This document shows, piece after piece, positions 28,770 through 38,302 of a stretch of DNA of 64,000 nt; the first letter of the stretch is position 1; the number at the start of each line of letters is the position of its first letter. A model generated the notes under the pieces. That model was not told where the DNA came from, made no database searches, and saw nothing but the letters and a program-made list of their open reading frames with translations. Origin of the DNA: Caldicellulosiruptor obsidiansis OB47 (GTDB lineage Bacteria > Bacillota > Thermoanaerobacteria > Caldicellulosiruptorales > Caldicellulosiruptoraceae); assembly GCF_000145215.1 (NCBI RefSeq), contig NC_014392.1, positions 1,000,001-1,064,000 of the forward strand. Direction: 5' to 3'. Both the position numbers and the translations under genes were made by a program.

Positions 28770-28781
28770 GGTATACAGAAG

Positions 28782-29024
28782 ATGCTTGTACTTTCACGAA
28801 AAGAAGGTGACCAGGTTCTAATTGGAGAAAATATAATCATAAAAGTCATCAGCATAGAAAAAGACTGTGTAAAACTTGGAATAGACGCTCCAAAGAATGT
28901 GAAGGTTTTACGATATGAACTACTTCAAGAAGTCAAAAACGAAAATGTTGAAGCTTTGCAGGGTAAAGAGAGACTCAGCAAGATTAAAGATTTAAAAGAG
29001 ATTTTGTCAGATGAGCAAGGATGA
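28782..29024 (+). CDS. csrA: Carbon storage regulator CsrA
   Basis: RNA-binding translational repressor, 80 aa. MLVLSRKEGDQVLIGENI is the conserved first strand region; VKLGIDAPKNVKVLRYEL holds the RNA-binding GIDAP and arginine positions. In Bacillus it blocks hag translation by binding two GGA sites in the leader. Both a GGA hairpin and a GGA-containing Shine-Dalgarno sequence are present before the flagellin gene here. Confidence 0.96.
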   Translation: MLVLSRKEGDQVLIGENIIIKVISIEKDCVKLGIDAPKNVKVLRYELLQEVKNENVEALQGKERLSKIKDLKEILSDEQG

Positions 29025-29060
29025 AATTGAAAAAATTTAGAAGTATTAATAGTGCCAGTG

Positions 29061-29094
29061 AAGGCAGGAACAAAACCTGCCTTCTTTATTTTTT
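29061..29094 (+). terminator. Rho-independent terminator after csrA
   Basis: Stem AAGGCAGG / CCTGCCTT with a 7-nt loop, then CTTTATTTTTT. It ends the flgM-to-csrA transcript before the accessory insertion. Confidence 0.85.
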
Positions 29095-29121
29095 GGGGGA
29101 TAATTTTATTAAGGTGCACTC

Positions 29122-29175
29122 AAAAATGCAAAGTATACTTTAGAAAATTAACTTAAAAATGCAAAGTATACTTTA
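29122..29175 (+). repeat. Two direct copies of a 21-bp repeat with palindromic core
   Basis: The 21-bp units at 29122-29142 and 29155-29175 are identical. Each contains the perfect 12-bp palindrome AAAGTATACTTT, and the units are exactly 33 bp apart (about three helical turns). They lie just upstream of TTGACT (29182) and TATAAT (29207-29212; 19-bp spacer), the probable promoter of the ATPase gene. They look like operators for a dimeric DNA-binding protein. The regulator is unknown. Confidence 0.7.
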
Positions 29176-29447
29176 TATTTTTTGACTAAAAATTAAAAGT
29201 ATGTGTTATAATATTAAATAGGGAGGTGAAAAAATTGACCATCACAAGCTCAGAAAACATATTAAGAATTTTATACTCTTATAATCCCTGGTGGAGAGAG
29301 GGATATTTTCCACAAGATTTATCTAAACCTGTAAAAAGAATGGCATATTATAAGGTTTATAGTTTGCTAAATCACCCAACTATCAGAAGGTATCTAGGTT
29401 GTTGAATAAAAATTATTACCAACAATACATAAAATAAACAAAAGTTA

Positions 29448-29876
29448 TTAATTCCATTCATATGCGAAAGAAAACTTCTTACCTTCTACTTTTCTGAGAA
29501 GTTGCTCAAACAAAAAAGTAATTAGTATCCAATCAATATACCTTTTATAATTCTTAAACCCCCTGAGCCTTACATTCTCAAGATTATATTCACCTTTTAA
29601 TTTACTAAATAGTCTTTCAATCTTTGTTCTCTGTTTGTATAGCTTTTTACCCTCTTCAGTTTCTAAAAATCTTATGTTATTTCTTCTAAAAACATTCTTA
29701 ACATTGTTTTTATCTTTCATGTTTCTTCTATTTATCCCAGCAACAAATTTAACCTTAAGCTCATTTGCTATATTAAACCATCTGCTACAATCGTATCCCG
29801 CATCTGCTAATACAATCTCACAGCCAAAGCCCCATGCTTCTTGCCAAAAGCTCTTCTTGTCTTGAGTCATGTTCAT
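29448..29876 (-). CDS. Transposase, C-terminal part (IS copy 1)
   Basis: 142 codons in another frame. Holds the second catalytic aspartate in IVLADAGYD and the glutamate in RTKIERLFSKLKGEYNLENVR, the C-terminal signature of DDE transposases of the IS4/IS5 group. Its own ATG has no clear ribosome binding site, so production as a fusion by frameshift is more likely than separate translation. Differs from copy 2 by one residue (Arg versus Lys). Confidence 0.85.
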   Translation of the reverse strand: MNMTQDKKSFWQEAWGFGCEIVLADAGYDCSRWFNIANELKVKFVAGINRRNMKDKNNVKNVFRRNNIRFLETEEGKKLYKQRTKIERLFSKLKGEYNLENVRLRGFKNYKRYIDWILITFLFEQLLRKVEGKKFSFAYEWN

Positions 29877-30384
29877 TTGCCCCTGTTAAAATCCAGAAAA
29901 GTGGTATTACTTCTTCTTTACCTGTACACAAAAGATGTAATTTGTATCCCCTGTAAAATCCTATTGTAATATGTATACCTATTTTTGCTTCTGAATCATT
30001 TTTGGCACTTCTCAGCGGCGTAGAGTCTACTATCGCTATACTCATATCAGGTTCTATCTTAGCTATTAATATGTCTTTTATATCTTGCATGTATTCTTTT
30101 TCTATTTTTCTTGACAACTTCGCAAAATATGAATAGTCCGGACTTTCTTCCATACCTATTGCTCTTTTAAACTCTGTGTCTTGATTTATTCGATATTCTA
30201 ATTCTCTGAAACTCTTTATCCCCTTCTTAACTTTGTAAACCAGACAAGCTATTATTTGAAACAAATTAAATTTCCTTGGGCGTCCTCTTCTATTGTGCTT
30301 TATTCTCCTTGTCAGAGCTTCAGCAACCTTTTTCACTACAAAAAGTAGCTTTAAAAATTTCTTATTTTGTGCTTTAATATTCAT
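29818..30384 (-). CDS. Transposase, N-terminal part (IS copy 1)
   Basis: 188 codons. Basic DNA-binding N-terminus (RRIKHNRRGRPRKFNLFQ), then FRELEYRINQDTEFKRAIGM and the first catalytic aspartate in AIVDSTPLR. It ends ANEHDSRQEELLARSMGLWL. The second and third acidic residues are in the next frame, overlapping by 59 bp, so a +1 shift is needed for a full DDE transposase. The protein is identical in copy 2. Confidence 0.88.
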   Translation of the reverse strand: MNIKAQNKKFLKLLFVVKKVAEALTRRIKHNRRGRPRKFNLFQIIACLVYKVKKGIKSFRELEYRINQDTEFKRAIGMEESPDYSYFAKLSRKIEKEYMQDIKDILIAKIEPDMSIAIVDSTPLRSAKNDSEAKIGIHITIGFYRGYKLHLLCTGKEEVIPLFWILTGANEHDSRQEELLARSMGLWL

Positions 30385-31862
30385 GAGTGTATCTTTTCCC
30401 CCTTGTGTTTTGTTGTGGTTTTCTCTTAAATTAAATTATAACACAAGGGGCTTTTTTCATTTGTTACTATGTTTACTTTATATGGTTATTTCTTTTATTC
30501 AACAACCTCAGAAGATATCTTATACTTTCGGGTGCACGTCGAGTAGGTAAAACAACCATATTATACCAATTAATAGAGTCGCTCTTAAGAGATAAAGTTC
30601 ATCCAAAAAAATATTATATGTTTCTTTTGATCATCCTTTGTTTAAACTTTGTTCATTTGATCAAATTTTAAGTCTTTATGAGCTAAATATAAACCAATCA
30701 GAGGAAGCTTATGTATTTTTGGATGAAATTCAATACGCAAGCGATTGGGACAGGTGGTTAAAAGTATATTATGATACAAAACCAAAATGGAAAGTTGTTG
30801 CAACAGGGTCTGCTTCACCAAAACTTATTGAAGGAGTAAAGGAAAGCGGTGTTGGTCGCTGGACAGTGGTTTGTGTTCCAACTCTTTCGTTTTATGAATT
30901 TTGTGAAATACTTGGTGCTAAGGAAAGACCCAAGGATTTACCAAATTTAGATTTAAGAGAGCTTTCAAATTTTAATGATCATCAGATTTCTGAACTTGTC
31001 TTTTTGCTTATGCCTTTGCAAAAATATTTTAACAGATACTTGATGGTTGGGGGATTCCCTGAATTTGTATTTTCGGAAGATTGGTTTTTAATTCAAAGAA
31101 TTTTAAGAGAGGATGTAGTAGATAAGGTCATCAAAAGAGATATTCCTTCGCTATTTAATGTCAGAAACCTGACAGTATTAGAAAAAGTCTTCTTGTACTT
31201 GTGTTTTAACTCTTCAAGTGTAATTAATATTTCAACCATCAGTAAACAAATTGAAAACGTATCAGTAACCACAATAGAAAATTATATTCACTTGCTTGAA
31301 AATACAAACTTGATTTATAGGAGTCTTCCAATCGAATTAGGTGGCAAAAAGATTTTAAAAGCAAAACCGAAAATATATATATCTGACCCAGCTATTAGAA
31401 ATGCAGTTTTAATGATAGATAGTCTCTTCACCGATAGCAAAGAACTTGGAATTACAGTTGAAACAGCAGTTTTTAAGTATATATACAGCTTTTATAGTGA
31501 AGAGAATGTAAAGATAGGCTATTTTAGAAAACCGACTGATAACCAAAAAGAAATTGATATAGTTGCTCAGTTTCCAAATGGTAAGAGCCTGATTGAGGTA
31601 AAATTTAGAGAAGATAGCACACCTGCCGAAAATGATGCAATTGTGCAGATCTGCCAAAAAGAAAAAGATATAATTTCAGCAGTACTTATTACAAAGAGAA
31701 CAGAAGATTATGGCAAACTTGAGCTTACTGCAAAGGTTCCAATAATAAAGATTCCTGCGTTTGTGTTTATGTATTTGTTTGGGAGAAGGTAATTGAGAGT
31801 GTTATTTTGCTAATTTAGTGGGTAATAAAATATCAAATAATAAAAAATGAGGAGGTATGTAG

Positions 31863-32469
31863 ATGAAAATAAGTATTACATTAGGCGATATTGTTTATTG
31901 GTTTTTCAGATTAAATGGTTGTTTTACAATACAAAACTTTATCGTGCATAGCGAAAGGAATGCGGTACAAGAGACCGAAGTAGACCTTTTAGCTGTTAGA
32001 TTTCCAGATAGAAAAGAATTAGATATGCGCGACCATCCTATCTTCTCAAATCAAAAAGTGCAGTTATTTATTGTTGAAGGGAAATTGAATAAATGTTCTT
32101 TTAACCCTGCGACAAAGCGAAATTTCGATGAAATTTTACGACGAGTGGGTTTTGTTCATGATGAAGAGGCAGAGAAGATTAAAGAATGTCTGAATGCTAA
32201 CGGGAAATGGGAAGATGGAAGATGATAAAAGATATATAGAATTAATTTTAGTTACGAAGAATAGAAATCATATAAATGACATAGGAAGGAATCTTTCATT
32301 AAAAGACGATATCTTACCGTTTATTTATCAAAGATTTCGACAATATCACGAACAAAAAAAGCAGCATAGGCAATGCTCCAAAACTGGCAAGTTATTATTC
32401 AGGCTGGCATCAAAGCTTGATGAAAATGCTTTTATTGAAGAGGTTTTAGCAAATGTTAGAGCAGAGTAA
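31863..32469 (+). pseudogene. PD-(D/E)XK nuclease-like protein, broken by a 7-bp tandem duplication
   Basis: The first frame (120 codons from ATG, GGAGGT upstream) has DIVYWFFRLNG, TEVDLLAVRFP and LFIVEGKLNKC; the aspartate and the E-x-K pair resemble the active site of PD-(D/E)XK nucleases. It stops at 32225. GGAAGAT is repeated in tandem at 32210-32216 and 32217-32223; removing one copy joins the frame to the downstream one (DDKRYIELILVTKN to 32469), giving about 200 aa. The restored protein matches the gene at 41633-42268 in layout. Family and target are not recognised. Confidence 0.72.
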
Positions 32470-32492
32470 TTAGAAATTTTTTAAATTTGAGC

Positions 32493-32520
32493 TAAACTGC
32501 AAAAACTATTTCACCGATAT
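32493..32520 (+). promoter_or_regulatory. Sigma-28-type promoter of flagellin
   Basis: TAAA (32493-32496), 16 bp, ACCGATAT (32513-32520). Transcription would start near 32527, leaving a leader of about 67 nt with the CsrA-type hairpin. Confidence 0.75.
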
Positions 32521-32540
32521 ATATATTGAAAACAAAACAA

Positions 32541-32583
32541 AGCTTCACAGGGACGTGAAGCTAAAAAATTAAAACAGGGAGGG
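32541..32583 (+). promoter_or_regulatory. Predicted CsrA-binding sites in the flagellin leader
   Basis: Hairpin AGCTTCAC / GTGAAGCT (32541-32562) presents AGGGAC in its loop, with GGA at 32551-32553; the core CACAGGGACGTG is close to the CsrA SELEX consensus. The second GGA (32578-32580) lies in the Shine-Dalgarno sequence AGGGAGGG. A stem-loop GGA plus a GGA in the ribosome binding site is the arrangement used by B. subtilis hag for CsrA repression relieved by FliW, and both regulators are encoded upstream. Confidence 0.75.
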
Positions 32584-32593
32584 TGTTGTTAAG

Positions 32594-33418
32594 ATGCGTA
32601 TTAATAACAACATTATGGCTATGAATACTTACAGACAGATGGGTGTTAACAATTCCCAGTTAGCAAAGTCGGTTGAGAAACTTTCATCAGGTTTGAGAAT
32701 CAACAGAGCAGGCGATGATGCAGCGGGTCTCTCAATTTCAGAAAAGATGAGAGCTCAGATTAGAGGTTTACAACAAGCATCAAGGAACGCACAAGATGGT
32801 ATTTCTTTAATTCAGACAGCTGAGGGTGCTTTGAATGAGGTTCATTCAATTTTGCAAAGAATGAGAGAGCTTGCAGTTCAAGCAGCAAATGATACAAACG
32901 TTACAGTTGACCGTGGTGCGCTGAATGATGAGTTCAAGCAGCTTATCAGTGAGATAAACAGGATTGCTAATAACACACAATTTAACGAGAAAGATATTTT
33001 AAAGTCAAATTTTACAGCTAACATTCAAGTTGGTGCGAATAAGAGTCAGGTTATCACTTTGAGTTGGAAGGCCCACACGGCGACTGCGTTAGGGGAGGAT
33101 GCAGTAGATATCTCAACTCAAACAATTTCTACTTATGGAAACGCACAAACAGCAATAGAAACAATTAATAAGGCGATTGTTTCTGTTTCAAAATCACGTT
33201 CTAAGATGGGTGCATTGCAGAACAGACTTGAACACACGATTGCAAATCTTGATAATGCTGCAGAAAACTTGCAAGCAGCTGAATCAAGAATTAGAGATGT
33301 TGATATGGCGAAAGAAATGATGAACTTTACAAAACTCAATATATTGAACCAAGCTGCGACAGCTATGCTTGCCCAGGCAAATCAACTGCCACAAGCAGTC
33401 TTGCAGTTACTCAGATAG
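32594..33418 (+). CDS. hag: Flagellin
   Basis: Filament subunit, 274 aa, the length of a short flagellin with small surface domain. N-terminal D0/D1 is MRINNNIMAMNTYRQMG ... KLSSGLRINRAGDDAAGLSISEKMR; the C-terminus is QNRLEHTIANLDNAAENLQ ... ATAMLAQANQLPQAVLQLLR. The central part (about residues 135-200) is variable, and its Ser/Thr residues are candidate glycosylation sites for the adjacent Maf proteins. It has its own promoter, CsrA-type leader and terminator, and is set off from csrA by 3.5 kb of accessory DNA. Confidence 0.97.
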   Translation: MRINNNIMAMNTYRQMGVNNSQLAKSVEKLSSGLRINRAGDDAAGLSISEKMRAQIRGLQQASRNAQDGISLIQTAEGALNEVHSILQRMRELAVQAANDTNVTVDRGALNDEFKQLISEINRIANNTQFNEKDILKSNFTANIQVGANKSQVITLSWKAHTATALGEDAVDISTQTISTYGNAQTAIETINKAIVSVSKSRSKMGALQNRLEHTIANLDNAAENLQAAESRIRDVDMAKEMMNFTKLNILNQAATAMLAQANQLPQAVLQLLR

Positions 33419-33447
33419 TGATCATTGAGTTTGATTAGGAAAAAAGA

Positions 33448-33482
33448 AATAGGCTGATACTTCTAAGTATCAGCCTATTTTT
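33448..33482 (+). terminator. Strong terminator after flagellin
   Basis: Perfect 15-bp stem AATAGGCTGATACTT / AAGTATCAGCCTATT with a CT loop and TTT. Confidence 0.9.
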
Positions 33483-33541
33483 AATACAATAAGTTCATCG
33501 CGTAAAGAATGTTTAATTATAAAGGAGATGAATTTGGAGCA

Positions 33542-33796
33542 ATGAAAAATAGTAAAACAGCGATTAAAGAGAAAATAGAACAAATTGTAGAGTATTTTCG
33601 TGCCCAGGATGAAGGAAAAGCATATACCACACTAATAGAGTTAATTGATGTGCTAATGGAGTATTATACTAATGAAAATAATCAAAAAGAATCTGATATA
33701 GAAATGTTGAGAGAGTTGCTTACAGCCATGAAAAATAGGGATACTGTTTTAATTGCAGATATATTAGAATATGAACTGAAAGAAAAGTTTCAATGA
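33542..33796 (+). CDS. Small helical protein of unknown function
   Basis: 84 aa from ATG 33542 (an ATG at 33509 in frame would add 11 residues but has no ribosome binding site; AAAGGAG lies between them). It is acidic and predicted all-helical (KEKIEQIVEYFRAQDEGKAY, LIELIDVLMEYYTNE). I do not recognise the family. It lies between flagellin and the first maf gene and would be co-transcribed with the glycosylation genes, so a role as filament-related chaperone or regulator is possible but only by position. Confidence 0.6.
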   Translation: MKNSKTAIKEKIEQIVEYFRAQDEGKAYTTLIELIDVLMEYYTNENNQKESDIEMLRELLTAMKNRDTVLIADILEYELKEKFQ

Positions 33797-33825
33797 TGTT
33801 AAGCAAATAAGGGTGAAATTAGCAG

Positions 33826-35184
33826 ATGATATTATACGAATGTAACTTACGATATTTAAAAAACACATATACAGAAGTGTATAATCTAATAATGAAAACA
33901 ATAAAAAATGGATTTTCTGAAAATGCTGATATTATTGTTGAAGAGGCAAAAAATGGAGATCCAACTTTAAAATATTACGACGGAAGTGCTTATTATTATA
34001 TCCACAGCATTTATAATCCGTGGAAAGAGGCGAAAAAATTTATTGAAACTAACGTCGATAATTACATTGGAAATTATATCGTTTTTGGTTTTGGATTAGG
34101 CTATCATGTGATAGAACTTCTAAAATATGAATTTGTAAAAAATGTTTTTGTGTTTGAATTTAACAAAAAAATTTTTTTGAACGCTTTAAACACAATAGAT
34201 ATTTCTCCAATTTTAAATGATAAAAAAGTACACTTTTTCTTGGTAGATGAAATAGATGCCTTTAACAAGTATTTACAAAGTATATTGAATAGTGTGACGC
34301 CAGATGATTATAAAGTAATTTATTATGAACCTTTAATAAGATCTATTCCACTTGAAATGAAAGAAGTAAGAGATCTTATATTAGAGTTCAAGATATTGAA
34401 TTCGACTTTTAATAATAATGAAAATTATTATCTTCTCAGGGATAATTTTAAAAGCAACATTTTAAATTATGATAAACCAATTAATGAACTTTTTAACAAA
34501 TACAAAAATGTTCCTGCAGTAATTATTGCTGCTGGGCCGTCATTAGAAGAAAATATTGAAAAAATTAAGAATTTAAAAACCAACTTAATATTAATTGTTG
34601 TTTCAAGAGTAGCAAGGAATTTATTACAAAATGGAATAAATCCTACTTACATTGCAATAAGTGATCCGTTGCCTATTATGTTAGAACATTTTAAAAATAT
34701 TGAAATTCATTATGAGCTTCCATTAATAGCTCTTTCAACTGCTTATAAAGGAGTTTTAAAGAAGTGGAAGTGTACTAAATATCTTGCGTTTCAGAAAAAC
34801 TTTGATTTGTCAGAAGAATATGCTAAAAGAAATTCGTTAGAAACAATAGAGGTAGGAGGTTCAGTTTCTACGTTTGCGACTGAGGTAGCGATCAAATTTG
34901 GATGCAATCCTATAATATTTGTAGGTTTAGATTTAGGGTTTACTAACAATAAAATGCATGCTTTTGAGAATTCTGTAATTGACAACTATGGGAGTGTAAT
35001 AGAAACAACTAATTATTTTAATGAGAAAATTTATACGAATCACAGTTTAAATATATTTAGAAGATGGATAGAAAAGAAAATAGGAACCAACAAACATATA
35101 ACTTTTATTAATACTTCTCTAAAGGGAGCAAAAATTAATGGTTCTATACCCATGGAAATGGATGAGGTTGTCAAATTGTTGTAA
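33826..35184 (+). CDS. Maf-type flagellin glycosyltransferase (DUF115), copy 1
   Basis: Motility-associated factor, 452 aa, thought to attach nonulosonic acids to flagellin in the cytoplasm. The central DUF115/MptE-like domain holds [16 protein letters not shown] (near residue 230), [34 protein letters not shown] and [13 protein letters not shown], all typical. It is followed by neuB, neuC and neuA, which would supply the activated sugar. Base composition is more A/T rich than the surrounding flagellar genes. Confidence 0.9.
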   Translation: MILYECNLRYLKNTYTEVYNLIMKTIKNGFSENADIIVEEAKNGDPTLKYYDGSAYYYIHSIYNPWKEAKKFIETNVDNYIGNYIVFGFGLGYHVIELLKYEFVKNVFVFEFNKKIFLNALNTIDISPILNDKKVHFFLVDEIDAFNKYLQSILNSVTPDDYKVIYYEPLIRSIPLEMKEVRDLILEFKILNSTFNNNENYYLLRDNFKSNILNYDKPINELFNKYKNVPAVIIAAGPSLEENIEKIKNLKTNLILIVVSRVARNLLQNGINPTYIAISDPLPIMLEHFKNIEIHYELPLIALSTAYKGVLKKWKCTKYLAFQKNFDLSEEYAKRNSLETIEVGGSVSTFATEVAIKFGCNPIIFVGLDLGFTNNKMHAFENSVIDNYGSVIETTNYFNEKIYTNHSLNIFRRWIEKKIGTNKHITFINTSLKGAKINGSIPMEMDEVVKLL

Positions 35185-35234
35185 AAAATATAAGAATTAA
35201 ATTTATGGTTTTTAGAATGGAGGTTATTATAGAA

Positions 35235-36281
35235 ATGAAAAAACCCTTTATACAAATCGGTAACAGAAAAATAGGAGAAGATTATCCACCTTTAGTAATA
35301 GCAGAGATAGGAATAAATCATGGAGGAAGTTTAGAGGTAGCAAAAAAAATGGTAGATGCGGCATACGAAGCGGGGGCTGAGGTAATTAAACATCAAACGC
35401 ATATTGTAGAAGATGAAATGAGTAAAGAAGCAAAAAAAGTTATTCCTGGGAATGCAAATGTTTCTATTTATGAAATCATAAAAAGATGTGCTTTGAGTGA
35501 AGAAGAAGAATATGAATTGAAAAGATACGTTGAATCGAAAGGTATGATTTTTTTAAGTACACCCTTTTCAAAAGCAGCAGTTGATAGATTAGTGAAAATG
35601 GATGTTCTTGCATTTAAAGTGGGTTCAGGTGAGTGCAACAATTATCCACTTATTGAGTATATCGCATCGTTCGGTAAACCAATGATAGTTTCAACAGGGA
35701 TGAATGATATAAAAAGTGTTAAGAAAACGGTAGAGATATTGGAAAAGTATAATATTCAATATGCTCTACTACATTGTACTAATTTGTATCCTACGCCACC
35801 CCATTTAGTAAGACTTGGCGGCTTATTAGAACTGAAAGAAACTTTTCCGAATGCAGTTATTGGATTATCAGATCATACTGTTAATAATTATGCTTGTTTA
35901 GCAGCTGTAGCTTTAGGTGCTTCTATCCTTGAAAGGCATTTTACGGATTCTAAAGACAGACCGGGACCTGATATTGTCTGTTCAATGGACCCCAAAGAAT
36001 TAAAAGAACTAATTGAAGCAAGTGCTCAAATTGCTTTAATGCGTGGTGGGAAAAAAGAACCAGTACCTGAAGAGAAAGTTACAATGGATTTTGCTTTTGC
36101 CACTGTTGTTGCAATTAAGAATATTAAAGCTGGAGATGTATTAACAAAGGATAATATTTGGGTAAAAAGACCTGGTATAGGTGAAATAAAGGCAGAGTAT
36201 TACTATGATTTGTTAGGGAAGAGAGCAAAAAGGGATATATTGGAGGATGAACATTTAAGATGGGAAGATATTGAACTCTAA
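35235..36281 (+). CDS. neuB: N-acetylneuraminate synthase family protein (NeuB-like)
   Basis: Condenses phosphoenolpyruvate with an N-acetyl-mannosamine-type sugar to a nonulosonic acid (sialic, legionaminic or similar). 348 aa. TIM barrel with [56 protein letters not shown] and GLSDHT; a C-terminal SAF domain ([18 protein letters not shown]) follows. I choose the ATG at 35235, with GGAGGT ten bases upstream. The exact sugar cannot be read from the sequence. Confidence 0.92.
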   Translation: MKKPFIQIGNRKIGEDYPPLVIAEIGINHGGSLEVAKKMVDAAYEAGAEVIKHQTHIVEDEMSKEAKKVIPGNANVSIYEIIKRCALSEEEEYELKRYVESKGMIFLSTPFSKAAVDRLVKMDVLAFKVGSGECNNYPLIEYIASFGKPMIVSTGMNDIKSVKKTVEILEKYNIQYALLHCTNLYPTPPHLVRLGGLLELKETFPNAVIGLSDHTVNNYACLAAVALGASILERHFTDSKDRPGPDIVCSMDPKELKELIEASAQIALMRGGKKEPVPEEKVTMDFAFATVVAIKNIKAGDVLTKDNIWVKRPGIGEIKAEYYYDLLGKRAKRDILEDEHLRWEDIEL

Positions 36282-36451
36282 AAAAAGTTGATAAGTTGAA
36301 GAAACTAGGGAGAGAAAAACTTGCTTTGGAATGAAGTAAAAAGTTAATTAAATTAATAAGTACTAAAAAAAATTGTTTACGAAGCTATGGACGATTAAAC
36401 TATATTGTTAGCAATAAAACAAACAGATATATCACGAGAAAGGTGATCCAT

Positions 36452-37585
36452 TTGAGAAAAATATTATTTATAACTGGTACGCGAGCTGATTATGGCAAAA
36501 TAAAACCCTTGATGAGAAAAGTTGAGGAAAGTAAAGAATTTGAATTACATATATTTGTAACTGGAATGCATATGTTATCAAAATATGGTTCAACATGGAA
36601 GGAAATAGAAAAAGATGGATTTAAAAATATTTACAAGTTTATTAATCAACAGTATAATTTTCACATGGATATTGCTTTAAGCAATACAATCATAGGTTTA
36701 AGCAATTTTGTTAATGAATTAAGACCAGATATGATAGTTGTACATGGGGATAGATTAGAGGCATTAGCAGGTGCAATTGTGGGGGCATTTAATAACATAA
36801 GAGTTGCCCACATTGAAGGTGGAGAAGTATCTGGAACGATTGACGAATCAATTAGACACGCTATTACGAAATTTTCGCATATCCACTTTGTTTGTAATGA
36901 GGAAGCAAAAAAAAGAGTTATTCAGCTAGGTGAAAAACCGGAAAGTGTATATGTAATTGGTTCTCCTGATATTGATGTTATGCTTTCTGATACACTACCT
37001 AGTTTAAGGGAAGTTAAGGAGCATTATGAAATTGAATTTGAAAACTATGCAATTTTTATATATCATCCGGTAACTACTCAAATTGATATATTACATAGAA
37101 ATATTAAAGAAGTAATAGATGCTTTAATTGAGTCGGGGAAAAACTACGTTGTTATTTATCCTAATAATGATGAGGGCAGTAATATTATATTAAAGGAGTA
37201 TGAGAGATTTAAAATGAACAAAAGATTCAAAATATTTCCTTCTTTGAGATTTGAATATTTTTTGACTCTTCTTAAACATGCTGATTTTATGATTGGAAAC
37301 TCGAGTGCGGGGATTAGAGAGGCAGGGATATATGGAGTTAGAGTAATAGACATAGGAATCAGACAAAAGGGTAGATATGATATAAGCAAGTTTAAAAATA
37401 TTATTCATGTGAATGAAAATAAAGAAGAAATATTAAAAGCAATACAAAAAGTGCAACTTGTGGATAAATTTTATATTAGTGCTTTTGGTGATGGTAAAAG
37501 TGCAGAAAGGTTTATTAACATATTAAAAAGTGAAGACGTATGGAATATTGAGATACAAAAAAATTTTGTTGATATAGAGTTTTAA
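36452..37585 (+). CDS. neuC: UDP-sugar 2-epimerase, hydrolysing (NeuC-like)
   Basis: Releases the 2-epimer sugar (ManNAc from UDP-GlcNAc, or a bacillosamine-derived analogue) for NeuB. About 377 aa of the WecB/NeuC fold. Motifs: FITGTRADYGKIKPLM, VVHGDRLEALAGAI, RVAHIEGGEVSGTIDESIRH, VIGSPD and MIGNSSAGIREA. The TTG at 36452 is preferred (GAAAGGTG six bases upstream); a GTG three codons earlier lies inside that site. The 170 bp before it hold no gene. Confidence 0.92.
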   Translation: MRKILFITGTRADYGKIKPLMRKVEESKEFELHIFVTGMHMLSKYGSTWKEIEKDGFKNIYKFINQQYNFHMDIALSNTIIGLSNFVNELRPDMIVVHGDRLEALAGAIVGAFNNIRVAHIEGGEVSGTIDESIRHAITKFSHIHFVCNEEAKKRVIQLGEKPESVYVIGSPDIDVMLSDTLPSLREVKEHYEIEFENYAIFIYHPVTTQIDILHRNIKEVIDALIESGKNYVVIYPNNDEGSNIILKEYERFKMNKRFKIFPSLRFEYFLTLLKHADFMIGNSSAGIREAGIYGVRVIDIGIRQKGRYDISKFKNIIHVNENKEEILKAIQKVQLVDKFYISAFGDGKSAERFINILKSEDVWNIEIQKNFVDIEF

Positions 37586-37600
37586 ATGGAGGGCATTTGA

Positions 37601-38302
37601 ATGTATAAAGGGAAAACATTTTTAGGCGTAATTCCAGCAAGGGGAGGAAGTAAAGGTATTCCAAGAAAAAACATAATAAATGTTTGTGGAAAGCCATTGA
37701 TACAATATACAATAGAAGAAGCGCTAAAATCTAATTTTTTGGATAAAGTTATTGTATCAACCGAGGATGAGGAAATTGCGAAAATTTCAAGAGAATGTGG
37801 AGCAGAAGTTCCTTTTTTAAGACCTAAGGAATTAGCGGAGGATACTACTAAGACAATTGAAGTTTTGATTCATGCAGTGAATGAAATGAAAAAACAGGGT
37901 TACACATATGACTATGTGGTTTTATTACAACCTACACAACCATTAAGAAGATATTGGCATATTGATGAAGCTATAGCGATGATTGTTGATAGAAATGAAG
38001 AAAGTTTAGTAAGTGTTAGTGAAGTGAGAGAACATCCTTTGCTAATGAGGAAGATTGATGAGAATGGAAAAGTTATTAATTTATTTGGAGACAATAGTGA
38101 TTTAAGAAGACAAGAATTTCCTAAAATTTACAAAGTTAATGGCGCTATCTATATCAATAAAATAAACGAAAATTTCAATGCAAAGGTTAGTCCTAATGAT
38201 AATAAATTGGCTTATATAATGGACAGGAAATATGATATAGATATCGACGAGCCAATTGATGTTGAGATATTCAAATTAATGCTTGAAAGAATTATAAACT
38301 AA
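37601..38302 (+). CDS. neuA: CMP-nonulosonate cytidylyltransferase (NeuA-like)
   Basis: Activates the nonulosonic acid with CTP for transfer. 233 aa. N-terminal nucleotide loop VIPARGGSKGIPRKNI, VSTEDEEIA, LLQPTQPLR and KVNGAIYI are all conserved in CMP-sialate and CMP-legionaminate synthetases. It directly follows neuC (15 bp). Together with neuB and neuC it forms a complete CMP-nonulosonate pathway from the UDP sugar; no PseBC- or LegBC-type dehydratase/aminotransferase pair is in the window. Confidence 0.93.
   Translation: MYKGKTFLGVIPARGGSKGIPRKNIINVCGKPLIQYTIEEALKSNFLDKVIVSTEDEEIAKISRECGAEVPFLRPKELAEDTTKTIEVLIHAVNEMKKQGYTYDYVVLLQPTQPLRRYWHIDEAIAMIVDRNEESLVSVSEVREHPLLMRKIDENGKVINLFGDNSDLRRQEFPKIYKVNGAIYINKINENFNAKVSPNDNKLAYIMDRKYDIDIDEPIDVEIFKLMLERIIN

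Larger units (their letters stand above)
29396..30508 (-). mobile_element. 1113-bp insertion sequence, copy 1
   Basis: Bounded by terminal inverted repeats AGGTTGTTGAATAAAA. Flanked by a 12-bp direct repeat with one mismatch (CAGAAGGTATCT left, CAGAAGATATCT right), which is probably the target duplication. It interrupts the ATPase gene. It is near-identical to the copy at 42433-43545; I found four substitutions by eye, and both are exactly 1113 bp. The transposase has the DDE triad of IS4/IS5-like elements, split over two frames. I do not assign a named IS. Confidence 0.92.
29235..31792 (+). pseudogene. AAA family ATPase with DUF4143, broken by an IS and a frameshift
   Basis: The first 54 codons start at TTG 29235 (GGGAGGTG upstream), run to RRYL at 29396, and are then cut by the 1113-bp IS. 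After the IS the frame resumes at 30510 with RRYLILSGARRVGKTT (Walker A), then needs one more A in the seven-A tract 30605-30611 to continue as LYVSFDHPLFKL. The last 384 codons hold Walker B YVFLDEIQY and the C-terminal DUF4143 with a nuclease-like D ... EVK (IDIVAQF, LIEVKFRED). Such ATPases are common in thermophile genomes, and their function is poorly known. The gene is inactive as written. Confidence 0.85.
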
